Assembly: GCA_008973525.1 (NCBI GenBank)
Contig: WACJ01000521.1
Location: 1,984,001 to 2,048,000, forward strand
Direction of reading: 5' to 3'
DNA: 64,000 nucleotides
From: Stenopsyche tienmushanensis
Lineage: Eukaryota; Arthropoda; Insecta; Trichoptera; Stenopsychidae
Shown here: one piece after another, positions 1-11,532 of the stretch
How the letters are laid out: every line of letters begins with the position of its first letter
Position numbering within the stretch: position 1 is the stretch's first letter
Notes under the pieces: generated by a model
Database searches by the model: none
What the model was told of the DNA's origin: nothing
The model's input: only the letters and a program-made list of their open reading frames with translations
Position numbers and translations under genes: made by a program

Positions 1-1999
1 AATCGCTCCTGGCTATCTTCCATCAGGACAGGAGATGGGTCCCGTGGTGTTATACATTGCCAACATAAATTATGAACAACCTGAGCACAAACTTTCTGGT
101 CCTTTGGTACTTTTGCTTCGAAGGTACACAAACGAAGAGATATGCAAATTGCTAATTTTAACCCTTTCCGCGCAGGCTACAAAACTGATGACAACAAAAT
201 GTATTTGAAACCGACGCTTAGGGAGGAATTATTCGTTTTTAAACAAAACTTGGAAACGATGGAAATAGCTGATACATGCAAGCCAAGCTTTAAAACTCTT
301 TAAAGTGGATTATAAAACACTTTGTAAAATATCGCCTTCCTCAAAATGTATTTAAATCTTGATTATATATATTTTGATGGGTTTTTTGCAATTCCTTCCA
401 TGGGATTATTGCCAAGCACTTTTAACACTTTTAAAAATCATCAGCAATAATAATTATTAAATAGCAAAATATAATAAAAATCTTCGAATTAAAAAATGAA
501 TGATCTACAAAACTTATGGTACATGAGACCCTCAATGACGGCTCATGAGTGACATTCATGGAAAGCTTCCCATTTCCAATGAAATATAAAATAACCCAAA
601 ACATTTACTATATCCATGGGCAATAACAACTTTACCCTGTAAATTTAGTTGCACGTGCATATAATACTGAGGTTCACATTATGCACTTTAGCTTATGATA
701 TGTACAGAATATTGGCGTGCAAATTCAAATAGAAGCATTTATGAATATTTAGTCCGAATTAGTCTAATATTGACGATGTTTATATCCGGAAATATATTGA
801 ACCGTTATAATGGCCATGATGTATGCCAAAATTGACGCATTATTTTCCACCAAATTGAGTTTTGATTGGTTCAAGGTGCAATTAGATGCATGTGAGCGTA
901 AATTATGATTTTGCCTGGTGCTTTTATTAATATACAAAAGCGATACGCCAATTTAATGAGGTAATCTGCAAATGTGCATAGGGAAAATGCACTTCATAAA
1001 TATACTGATTGATGCATGATTGATGTGATTGAAAAACATTAGGATTTATTTTAATGAAATTTCAATTTTGTTTGTTTGTGAATTCCGTGCGAACGCTCTC
1101 GATGGTGTTAATACTTTCAGTGCACAATGTGCTATTAGTTAATAAGTAACTAAATATGATCAATTATATATGACTTTGATTGATTGTTAAACGGAGGCTT
1201 GATAGTTGCTTAATAAATTCCACATAGTACAAGTGTAGGCTGAAAACTAATGCACACATGTTTGTATTAATAGAAAACATTTCTCCCAACTTCTCCCAAT
1301 GTTTTTATCATTCCGTCACTGAAAAATTCTTCCGACTTTTTTTAAATCCAGAGCTTAATAACAGCCTTCATCTTATCATCCGAGGTATAATAATTAACTA
1401 TGAGGTCCATCTTGAATAGAGGAAAAAGAGTGTGGAATGGTTCAAACTTCAGGTTTCGAATAGCCTCTTCTGCGAGATATATGGCGTGGTACCATATTGA
1501 GAGAGTTTTACGGTATACTAATTGTTTAATAGTGCCGATACATTTTTTGGAAAATTCAATCTAGTTTGCAATATGCTTTTGAGTGATTCACCGGACATTT
1601 TGAATCAAATCGTCAATGCCTGTTTGAGAGTTTCATCAACAATTACGGCTTTTCCAGGCTTGCAACTATGAAATTTTACCATTCATCAATTAACAGTAGA
1701 TTCATAAATAGTATCATTATCATAGACAACCTTTAAACGACAATGAATTTCAGTAGGAGTAATTTTTTCAGCGGTTAAAAATTTGATAAAAACACGCTGT
1801 TTATTTCGTATTGACATAGCAATAGAATATGTATACATACTTCTGCATCTGGAATAAACTGGATAAACCCAACAATCTCAAATTGAGAGGAATATTACTT
1901 CCATATGCCATTTAGGGAACTTCTGAAAATCATTTCGTTCGCCGTCTATAAGCATGTGTGCATTAGTTTTCAGCCCTCTCTTGTAATAATTCAAAATGT
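1..1999. other. AT-rich noncoding DNA
   Basis: No exon, transposase or repeat shared with the rest of the window was recognised. It is probably intronic to gene 1 or intergenic. Confidence 0.4.
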
Positions 2000-2089
2000 T
2001 GCTATTTGAAATTAATTCATGTAATATTTACATTTTCTAAAAAAGTACTTGCCACCGGTTCTCAAACTGGAGTTTAAATAATTGGCATT

Positions 2090-2330
2090 TTTGTTGATCT
2101 CTTGCGACATCCTCATTCCGGAACCCTTTCTCAGTACCAGATAATTATTTTTTTCCGTCGTTTATCACCGTCGGCTGGGGATCACTTTTTTGGACCACGC
2201 CATGAACAATGATCATGCTGGGACTCTTCCAGAAACGGGTCAACGGACAAAGAATGCGAAAACGCAACGACAAAGGCTGCTAGACCCGCACGCCAGGCGA
2301 CGCATCACTGGTGTCAGAAGTTGTAGCATG
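2090..2330 (+). mobile_element. LTR retrotransposon end with tRNA-Leu-type primer site
   Basis: GC-richer segment ending CACTGGTGTCAGAAG at about 2307-2320. TGGTGTCAGAAG is complementary to the 3' end of a eukaryotic tRNA-Leu, as expected at an LTR/primer-site junction. The rest of the element is not present. Confidence 0.45.
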
Positions 2331-2866
2331 GATCAAAATCTTGCCGTTAATATTTTATTTAGTTTAAAGCTTGTTAGTTTAAAGTCCAGACGAATAGTTA
2401 GAACTCCTGGGAGTCAGATAGAAGTTGGAATGTTGGCATCTTACGGTCCAAAAGCGCTCCACCTTGCATAGGGGCCATGTGCCTTGCAATCATCACAGCT
2501 TAGAGTGATTAAATTGACATACGCGATACTCTGAAGAATCACACCCTGATCGTCGCGTACGTCCGTCACTAACCGGAGGACGCGAAGCCTGCCATGGTGG
2601 CACTCCACAGATCCCTTGTGTTCCTTAGGGAGGGCGCACGCCGCGACGAAGGAGTGCGTCCATCCAGACAAGGAGCTTCGTTACAGCAATGATGTGATGA
2701 GTTGCTAATGTGCTTATTTTCAAGGTAGTGTAGAGTCTTACTAACTAAACCCTTCCCTTTTCCTTCTCTGTCCTCCTGGTATTGTTTATCACATTGTTTC
2801 TGGGGGACAGTTAGTCTGAACATAGATGTAGTCCTGTTCTAGTGTTGAAGAGCAACTCTGCATCCC

Positions 2867-2886
2867 CCTCTCTCTCTCTCTCTCTC
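2867..2886 (+). repeat. (CT)n microsatellite
   Basis: A run of CT dinucleotides beside a non-LTR retrotransposon fragment. Confidence 0.8.
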
Positions 2887-3125
2887 AGTGCCCTCTTTGA
2901 TAATCAGAATTTCTTCCACATATTCCCGCCAAAGGCTGTTGTCCTTGCTCATTGATTACCACAGTCATTGATGGTATCTTGCGCATCATCAATTCCGCTT
3001 GACAGTAGTGGCACGTCGTGGATGCTCCCTTGACTATCAACTTCAAGTATGCTCTAAAGCAGCTATGCCCCGTCAGAATTTGCGTCAGGTCGGCTCTCGT
3101 TATTTCTGGGCCCTCTACCAACCTA
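2885..3125 (-). mobile_element. Non-LTR retrotransposon ORF2 C-terminal fragment
   Basis: The minus strand encodes LTQILTGHSCFRAYLK followed by CHYC, matching the C-terminal region of R1-like non-LTR ORF2 proteins (LTGHGCF and a zinc-knuckle CxxC). Decayed; no reverse transcriptase remains here. Confidence 0.5.
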
Positions 3126-3189
3126 TGACCAATACAAGGATTGAATGTGTGGTTGTTCAGAGAAGGTCATACTGGTTCTTAAGACGAGA

Positions 3190-3905
3190 CAAAGAGTGGG
3201 AGAACATCGGTGATTTCTGACGAACTTATGCAAAAAATTGAATAACAAGTGCGAAAAAACTACCTTGTGACGCTTAGTGACCTTCAACAAGAATTTCCTG
3301 GTATTTTTCGAAGTCTCCTTGATGATTCTGTGTCGGAAAAACTTGGTTACGAAAATTTGTATATGAGATGGATGCCCAGAATGCTCACACCAGAGCACCG
3401 TTAAAATCGCATAATCGCTGCGCGATCTTTTTGCATAGGAGGGAGAAGCTTTTCTGAACTTTATCGTGATGGAAGATGAGAAGTGGATGTTTCACTTCAC
3501 TCTAAAATCCAAAAGTCAATCATTTCTGTGGCATCATTCATCTCCCCCAGGCACCAAAAAGTTCAAAATTTTCAGTCGGAAAAGTCATGGCATCTGTTTT
3601 TAGGACCGTAAGGAGGTCTTTTTATTCAATTTTATGCCTAAACGGATTACTATTATTACATAGGCTCTTTGCAATACCTTATAAAAACTCAGAAGAGTCA
3701 TTCAGAACTATATAAGGAGAATGCTGACCAACACCGCTCAAATTTCACAAGAGCTGCTACCTATTCACTCAATTTAGAGCCTTCAAACTTAACACCTTTT
3801 AATTAGACGTTTTTCCAACGATCAGAAAGTTGAGGAAGCTGCAATATAATAAATTTTCGATCTTATATAAATATTGTAACCTTACATTCTGGATGACCCT
3901 CGTAT
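3190..3905 (+). pseudogene. Mariner transposase remnant
   Basis: Broken frames read ISDELMQKIE, LQQEFPGIFRSLL, YMRWMPRMLTPEHR and SPRHQKVQNF. These follow the order of mariner transposase from helix-turn-helix linker to catalytic core. Several frameshifts and stops make it inactive. Confidence 0.65.
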
Positions 3906-3909
3906 ATGA

Positions 3910-5520
3910 CATGCTAATCATTGAAACTTTTAAACACAACTTTGCACTTCTTTTGATGAAATAAATCCCATGTGGAATATTAAGGGCTCCAAGTTAAAAC
4001 CGCTTTTTAATTAATTTAAAAGCGAGTTAAGAAAGCTTGTAAGTTTTTCCAATATTTAAGATTTAAATCCTTTAATTTTTGTAAGCTCCTGCGTTTATAA
4101 ATCAAGGTGACCTGATGTCTTAGAAATATTTCTTTCCAGACAAGGCGTGTTCTATATATTTTCAGCGGATTTACATCAACTTACCAGACAGAGTTGAAAT
4201 TTTGTCAACGTCAAAACAAAAAACAGCACCGATAACAACAGATTACCGAAGAAATAAGACGATAAATTTATTTCATGTCTGAATCTTGGCACGCTGAAAA
4301 TATTTAACCGAGTTTTCAGCATCCAAAAAACTTCCTCGCGAATGTTTTTGGTGTACATTCAGCAGTTATAGAATCTTATCATCCATCGTAAGGCCGTCGA
4401 TAGCTTGAATATTTCATAAATCTTTTCAGAAAGTTTGTCTTTGAATAACGTAGTAGACGTTTTTTACGCACGTTGCTTTTGAATCACATTTGAAAAGACA
4501 GTGTTGGTTTTAAAATATATTTTTTAATATGGAATTTAAGCTAATTTTAAGCAACGTGGCCGCCAAAAAACAATTAGATTGGGTACTATTTTTTTAATAT
4601 CGTTTTATTGTTAGTCTTAACTTTTGGGCGACCTTTTAAATTACAAGCCCTCGTGAAATAAAAGGACGCAGAAGCTATAACAGGAGGTGGCTTTATAATG
4701 AATGTAAGAGAGCACTGTTTCAGAAAATTTCTCTTGTAAAAACGGCTTTTATTAAATAAGTTTTTACTGTCGTGTTTTACGGCGTTTTTTCAGCGGCGGC
4801 TTTTTTATTACAGTTTAACGCTTTTAATCAAATCTTTTCATGGCGAGCCATGGAATTTGTCATTCGGAGGCGTAAAAACCACCCCCTGATTATCCGGCAC
4901 ATAAAAGTGTGTCGATCAACTGCGCGAATCGGCACAAAATTCGGAATCCCCACCGGAATATGCTTTTGAAGTGCGAATTTCATTCGTTGTTCCAGTTTTG
5001 AACTTCGATATTGCGATTACCACGCCGAATTTATTATTCATAAATTGCAAATTTTGACCATCGTCGCGCGTGTTTTGCCATAAATATCGCCATATCAGCG
5101 AACCGAATTTGTAAAATGTATGATCCATTGTTATTTACCACGAATTGCCAGAAAAACAAAATTAATATTATGCCATTCCATAAAAGGACTGCATTAGCAT
5201 AATAACAATGTATTTATCAATAATATTTAATTCATAAAAATCAATTTATTTAACATTCAGAAAGCCGATCTCGCGGCACTGCGGAAATATTCTTAAGCAG
5301 TTGACGCCTGGCCCGCGCGAACGCGGGTTGGCATATCGTTCAAAATCTGTCCATCTGTTGGCATTTTACATAATGTACTAAATATGAACCAACAAATTTT
5401 TATGGAAGTTAGGGGGTATTTTCAACGTTTCACGCATAAGCCTTATGTTCTAAGTTTTTCAAAATTTCTTTGGTGGGCACAAATTTCGCATAAATGAATT
5501 CTTTTGCACGTCCCTTGAGA
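3910..5520. other. Noncoding DNA without recognised genes
   Basis: The part at about 4640-5130 is less AT-rich, lacks similarity to repeats in this window and has only short spurious frames. It could be a conserved regulatory element, but I cannot test that. Confidence 0.3.
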
Positions 5521-5523
5521 AAT

Positions 5524-5757
5524 AATCCAGTAGTGTCAGGTCTGAAGACCGTGCGAGCTACAGAATAGGCCACATCCCTAGACAAAAAAATCCACTGGTG
5601 TCAGGTCTGGAGATCGTGCGAGCCACGAAATAGGAAACGTCCCCAAGTAAAAAAAATCAAATGGTTTCAAATCTGGAGATCGTGCGAGCTTCGGAATAGG
5701 GGAAGTTCTCAGACAAAAAATTCCAGTGGTGTCAGAAGACCATGCGAGCCAAACGAA
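5524..5757 (+). repeat. Minisatellite, about 65 bp x 4
   Basis: Four diverged head-to-tail units. Each has GTGTCAGGTCTGGAGATCGT-like sequence, GCGAGC, an AATAGG box and an A-run. Equivalent positions are 5534, 5599, 5665 and 5730. The same unit occurs inverted at 57016-57155. Confidence 0.8.
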
Positions 5758-5833
5758 TAAATATTTCTTAATATAAACACAGTTATTTCGATTTATTACG
5801 ATTATATATTTAAAATATATGACGATTTAAAGG

Positions 5834-5985
5834 TGAAATTTTGGATATTTTTAAAAATTTGATGAAATAAAAATTTATTTCGACAACCATGACACTTACA
5901 ACATAAGAGCTATTTGTAAAACGTAGCTAAATACCCACCCAACCAAAAAAAATTGGTCCATGTGAAAAACACCAATAAACAATGT
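5834..5985 (+). repeat. Dispersed repeat, copy 1
   Basis: Matches 29349-29505 on the same strand. Shared words include TTATTTCGACAACC and GCTATTTGTAAAACGTA. Type unknown. Confidence 0.6.
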
Positions 5986-5989
5986 AAAT

Positions 5990-7610
5990 TAAAACTAGAT
6001 AAAATAAATTAGTAAAATATATAGGTTTTATGGGTAAGGGAAAGTCTATTCGCGCTGACGATCTCATTTGGCGCAAGCTTCCTATGTAAATTAGCTTTTG
6101 GGATTTATTTATTGTTACTGCATGCATTTATCATTGAAAATATTACAAAAAGCCCTAAAAGGGGACGAAATGACCACAAGGTCCAACCGGTCCGCTTTTT
6201 GGATCGCTGATACGACAAATGAGCGCCTTACAATCAGATGCCATGCCCGAACATGTTCGTGTATATTCGTCAATTTTAGTTTTCCATTTTCCAAACTTAA
6301 AAAAATGGCTCTGTAGTAAAAGATATGACACTATAAACAAGGCATCGAAGCTATTGAACATCACTGGAAAAAAATGCTTCAAGCTGAAGGAAGACTATGT
6401 CAAAAAAATAAAAATATTTTTTTCCAAGTTTTTTGCATTTTCTCTGTTAAATTGGAACTACAATTATACTATAGAATAATCCAAAAATGACGCATAGATT
6501 TTTTTTTTGTAATGTTTTATTGAGTTATGTGAGATTTAGCGTCGTCTTGCTGAAAATGGACATCAAACACATCAAATATGATTCAATTGTGGTCATAAAG
6601 TCACTCAATAGTGATCACACAGTAACAGCATTTTCAAATGTGATCTAATGATTCTATTTGCCCAAAATGCATACCAAACAGTAATTTATACCATTAGATA
6701 TTTAAAATAAGGATAGCTCTTTATTAGACTAATAATTTGAACACGTCTGTGTATATGAATTTTACATAATTTATAAACAAGCTTTGAAACGCAAGTCAAC
6801 AAAGAGCCTGGAGCACAGGAATCGTTTATTATTCTGAAAAATTGGAGCAATTTTGAGGCTTCGTAAAATGAAACTACCGACCACATTACTCGCTAGGGTT
6901 TCCCATATCTCAATCATTAAAACCGGGAACAAATACGCAAACTTTACCATTCCGAACAATAAAGGTAAACACACGAATCGATTTATCAATTTTGAGTGAT
7001 GGTTTCATAATAAGGCACAATACATTAGGCGCCCCTACAAGGATATGAAAAAGGCTTCGGAAAATTTAATTAAATTGTTCGCACGGAAGCCGAGAGGCTG
7101 GAATTGAAAAATGGCTAAAGCTGTGAAACGGACGTGTGTTTATTTAATGAGCATGTAAATTCCAGAAGGATGTTGTCAATGTGCTACAAACAGTCTTTAA
7201 TAAGGCAAGCGCAAACAGGTAAGGAGAAGATATGCAAATGAACATACGTCCCTTAATTAAGCATCACTCTCGTATGAAATGTCGCAAGCCCACCTCACCC
7301 CACTGCATATTATATTACGCACAAAAAAGAAGATTAATACTGAGAGCACTGATATCTTGTTAGTATTGGGAACTGAGTCTATTCAATACGTCAAACATTC
7401 CCGTATAGACTCAGTTCATTGAATAACGAATGTGAAAATAGAAAACTTGTTCAACGATCTTTTTGGATGTGGTCCAAGTTTTTGATATATTATGGCGTCA
7501 AAGATTGGTACACAAATTAAATATTTTTCTATTAATTAATACTGTCAGCTAATAGATGACGCTAAGGCTATTTAAACGATAATTAATAATTACTCGTTGT
7601 GCAACAGAGG
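5990..7610. other. AT-rich noncoding DNA
   Basis: Only short open frames without family features. No exon or transposase recognised. Confidence 0.4.
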
Positions 7611-7615
7611 ATGTT

Positions 7616-7775
7616 ACTTCTCGCTGATGTTGCTGGACGAATGGATGGGAATATACGGACGTCGAATAGAAATACTCTCTTCTCTAAATAACTATTTATT
7701 CCACATCCATCGGTATGCAGGTGCAATATCTCCGTAGGGCCACAAGAGATGGCGCTGTTAAAGTAACCTTTTAAT
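7616..7775 (-). mobile_element. Gypsy-like LTR fragment, internally deleted
   Basis: Matches the LTR family best seen at 27586-27965. It keeps the Cys/Arg-rich-looking GGACGTCGAATAG and TTTATTCCAC blocks and the GCCACAAGAGATGGCGCTG block, but about 130 bp between them is missing. Confidence 0.6.
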
Positions 7776-7779
7776 TGCG

Positions 7780-9690
7780 CTGAAACAGCTCCAAACAGCG
7801 CTCTGAATTGTGGACGCCTTGTTGTTTTTGATCGATACTTGATCATCATTCGAATCCGAACGCATATATGCGCGATGACTCATCAACGGGTTAAGCAAGT
7901 ATTGATTCCAGATATGTAATTGAATTTGATCTAAATAGATAGCCTTTAAATGAGTGGATAGAATAACAAGTCGGATAAATAGAATTTTTGTTGATAAATA
8001 TAATTTAACAAGAGGAAATCGTTTTATTCGAATTCATCTTTAAAGCTATTAATTATATTTAAATCGAGTTTTCAAGCCGAAATTTAACAGAAATTATAGT
8101 TGAAGTGTGCTTGGCTTAAACTTGTGTGTGCTTCGGTGCTTGAATGTTCAAGTTAAACATTTCGGATAAATGAAAGTGCTACAGTTTAAAACGCTAACAA
8201 AAATCCGGACTTTTAGAGAGATTTTTAAATCGTATGAGGATTGATGATAAATTGCGTTATAAATATAATTTCTACCAACATTTCAGATAATATTAGATAG
8301 ATTTTACAAAACATCTTCAATTGAAATAATTTGTAAGTGGAGTATGTTTGAATCAATTGGCCAGTTGAGTGGATGACGATTAAAAAAGTAAATACAGAAG
8401 TACTTTTTTTAAAAAAGTCATTAAAGAAAAGTGTTCCAGCTGCGAGACTTCAATGACGAGCCATTTTCTTAATATATAATATATACACGTTGCGCAACAG
8501 TAAATTACAACAGAGACTTCTCGATGTGATGAAATAAATGTATTTTTAATAAAGGGTTTTTTTATTTATCACTAAAAATTGTACATCAAAATTCCGGATT
8601 ATATTTGAATTCTCCTCGTATTTTTTACAAGCCTAGCGATGCGTTTTATTTTTATATTCATAAATATGCCAAGTTCTTAGACATATTTCTTAAAATTGGC
8701 TTAAATTTATTGAACGTACGTCTAACGATATTGTAGCTTAAGCGGTTAAATGATGCACAATTTCACGCATATTTAATGATTTATGTTTTTAGAATTATGA
8801 CGATGTAACATCACACTCCAGTGAATTAATTTTTCTTTTGTAATATAAATATACTCGCTTGCCATATTTTGACATTGAAATATTATTTAGTTTTATGAGT
8901 ATATAATCAAAATCATAACCCGTGCTTAATTCGTGTTGTTTCAAATTAATCATGAGGAAAGCTTAAGCTGGGTTGTTTAAATATATTTCATTATTCTCTA
9001 CTGAAGACACCGCCAAGGAACGGCTCGAGCTCGAGCTTAGTGAGGCGTAAATCCTCGAGCAAGGATTTAACATCTCTTTCCTTTCATTTCACTTGCAGTT
9101 TCCTGCTAAACAGACATTTATCCCGGAGCTTTATTTGCAAGACAAAAAATCTGAAATGCTTCACGTTTGACGACGGTTCGCTTGTGAATCCGCACCTTTG
9201 TCGAGAAAGTGCTTTAATCTTTAAGTGCTGAAACAAGGAAGCTTATTTGTGAGGCATATCAGTAAAAGTGTAACCGTGTTTGGTGTCTAAGGGTAAACAA
9301 TTGACGGGGGAGGATAATGAGCTGTTGTCGCAACTGTGTCAACTTCACTCAATATCCCCAATTAGTTGTCACCTTCCTTTTATTCCGCTCTGGCAATTCC
9401 AGGGGAAGAAGATGCAGCCGTCATCAATTACGACTCCGATCAAAAGCGCTTTATTACATTTGCGAACCTTAATTAGAGTGGAGTTAAAAGCCCCCATGCT
9501 TCTAAAGACGCCTCCTATTAAAATGCTAAAAATGTTCAAATATTTGCAACCAAAAAAGAGCCCAATTAGTATTACCATATATCTGGAATGGATATATCAA
9601 ATAAGCCATTATGTATATAATTAACTGTACTATTATATATAAATTATCCTAACCCTCCTAAAACACATGCTATCATACGCGTCTTTCAAT
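7780..9690. other. AT-rich noncoding DNA
   Basis: Holds one inverted-repeat end of a MITE at about 8586-8625 (ATTCCGGATTATATTTG) and a CTGCGAGACT repeat fragment near 8440 that recurs near 12078 and 45170. No exon recognised. Confidence 0.4.
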
Positions 9691-9800
9691 GACACCTCCC
9701 ATCTTGAATGGTTTACCATTCGCGACCGGTAAATTCTGACACCAGTGAAGTGTGGGAGCGGGAGCGTACGCAGGGCAGAGTCCTTAGGCTATGATCCGCT
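9690..9800 (-). mobile_element. LTR end with primer-site fragment
   Basis: The minus strand reads CACTGGTGTCAGAA at about 9733-9746, the junction motif of the tRNA-Leu-primed LTR family. A GC-rich LTR tail lies at 9747-9800. Confidence 0.45.
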
Positions 9801-9829
9801 CCCATGTACTTACCAAGATTTATTATATA

Positions 9830-11532
9830 TTACACAAACACAGCTCAACAGCTAAGGAGTGTCACTTCTGTCGCGCGATTTTATATCAAAACGTGGTCTT
9901 GTGTTTTCATAACAACAAAGTGTTATCTAACCGAAATTTGCGTGGAGTGAAATACTAAAAAACTTCCCTCTGAATGAAATGTTTTCGCTGGTCCAAGAGT
10001 CGGCAGTGGGTGATATATCAAGAGTCTATCTGATTGCGTAAATCAAACACGTCATAAAATACCTAAGTAGCAAAATGAAAAAAGCACTAAAAACGTCAAG
10101 CAAGTACATTTTTCTAGATCTATTACATTAAAAATACACTATTATTTTCGCTTTATACATATTACGTGCCTGCGGGTACACATGTGGGAATAAAAGTGGG
10201 AAATATTATACCGTACGGCAACTTTGGAACTGCGCTTACAGCTCAAATATTTACATCAAAATGACTTTTGCCGCAAATTTATAGTTGTACGGGTTGTAAT
10301 ATATTAAGAGAGAGGGGTGCGTTATTACCGCGGTAATGTGTTTGGTAATACCCGGGTTAGTCCGTTAACTCTTTACCCGGATACTATCGCCACGACCAAC
10401 GCCGCTCATTTAACCGCTATCCGCATGTATATAGCCTTTTAAAATTACTCGTTTATTCCAATTATTAATTTCTTTTAAGCGTGTCTAATTAAATTAATCA
10501 TCTGTAAAGTGTAGAACGAGCCGTGTGTAGTACTAAACGTACGCGCGACTTTAAAACATTTTAACTTATATACAAACTTTTATAATGAAGACCGTATGAG
10601 ATGAACAACTTCGCAACTAAAATGAAACTTACATAATGGATAAATGGAATTATCAGTTCTTAATCTTGTTCCAGACTTTCAATTTGATTTAAGCATCAAA
10701 ATTACTGTGCGAGTCAAAATCTAATTTAGCAATGATATAAAATGATTTTAATTAAAATTATTTTTCGTTTAAAATTAATTTAATACGCATTTATTTTTTA
10801 TTTTTTTACAAATTTAATATCTTACCAGTAATTAATAAGTGTATTTTAATATATTTCAGTAAAATTTAATCTAAATAAGCTTACACATAGTGTGTTCTTA
10901 GACATGGAAAAAGCGTTCAATTCTGTTAGATATAATGTTTAAGCATTTAAATATTAAGCTTGAGCTGTAGGTAGTCTCGTGCTTGAGCAATTAGACTCGT
11001 AACTCATCATCGTAATCATCTTAAGTTCAAACTTACAGGAGATGTGGCTGGCGACCACATTTTTAAAAACATATTCACTATCAAAAACTTTGTAAAAATG
11101 GTTAACAATAAAAGCCACTCAAATAAACTAGTACAAACACGATACGCAAAATAAAATCACATGATTTAAATCTGAGTGGGGAAAAAAATGTAGAAACAAA
11201 ATGTCGAGTCAGACTCGACATAGGACCGCAAAGAGTTAATGCCATCGTTATATTAGTTTTATTTCGTTATGATTAGTTTTATGATTGTTAAATGTAGCAA
11301 ATACGGGACAAAGAGTCGAAACAATCTGGTTATTAATAAAAAAGTTCAAAAAGTAAGTCGCAATCGATAAACAGTCGACATTTATGGTAGCAAACACTCA
11401 GCAAAAATGCTTCCAAAGTTTAAAAGGTTTTTGAATTTCCTCTCCGTGAAAAAGCACCCTTTCAGCATTTAACATTTGTGCTACTTTTTGGAATAGAGTT
11501 GACTCAATAATGATCGTTTTGGTCTGTTTCAG
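9830..11532. other. Noncoding DNA before the first visible gene 1 exon
   Basis: AT-rich, no exon seen. A perfect 14-bp palindrome ATTACCGCGGTAAT at 10324-10337 and ACCCGGGTTA nearby stand out in an otherwise AT-rich stretch. Confidence 0.35.

Noticed and set aside
9280..9624. Open frame of 114 residues
   Set aside because: No family motif, no fitting splice sites, and an equally long frame on the other strand; likely chance.
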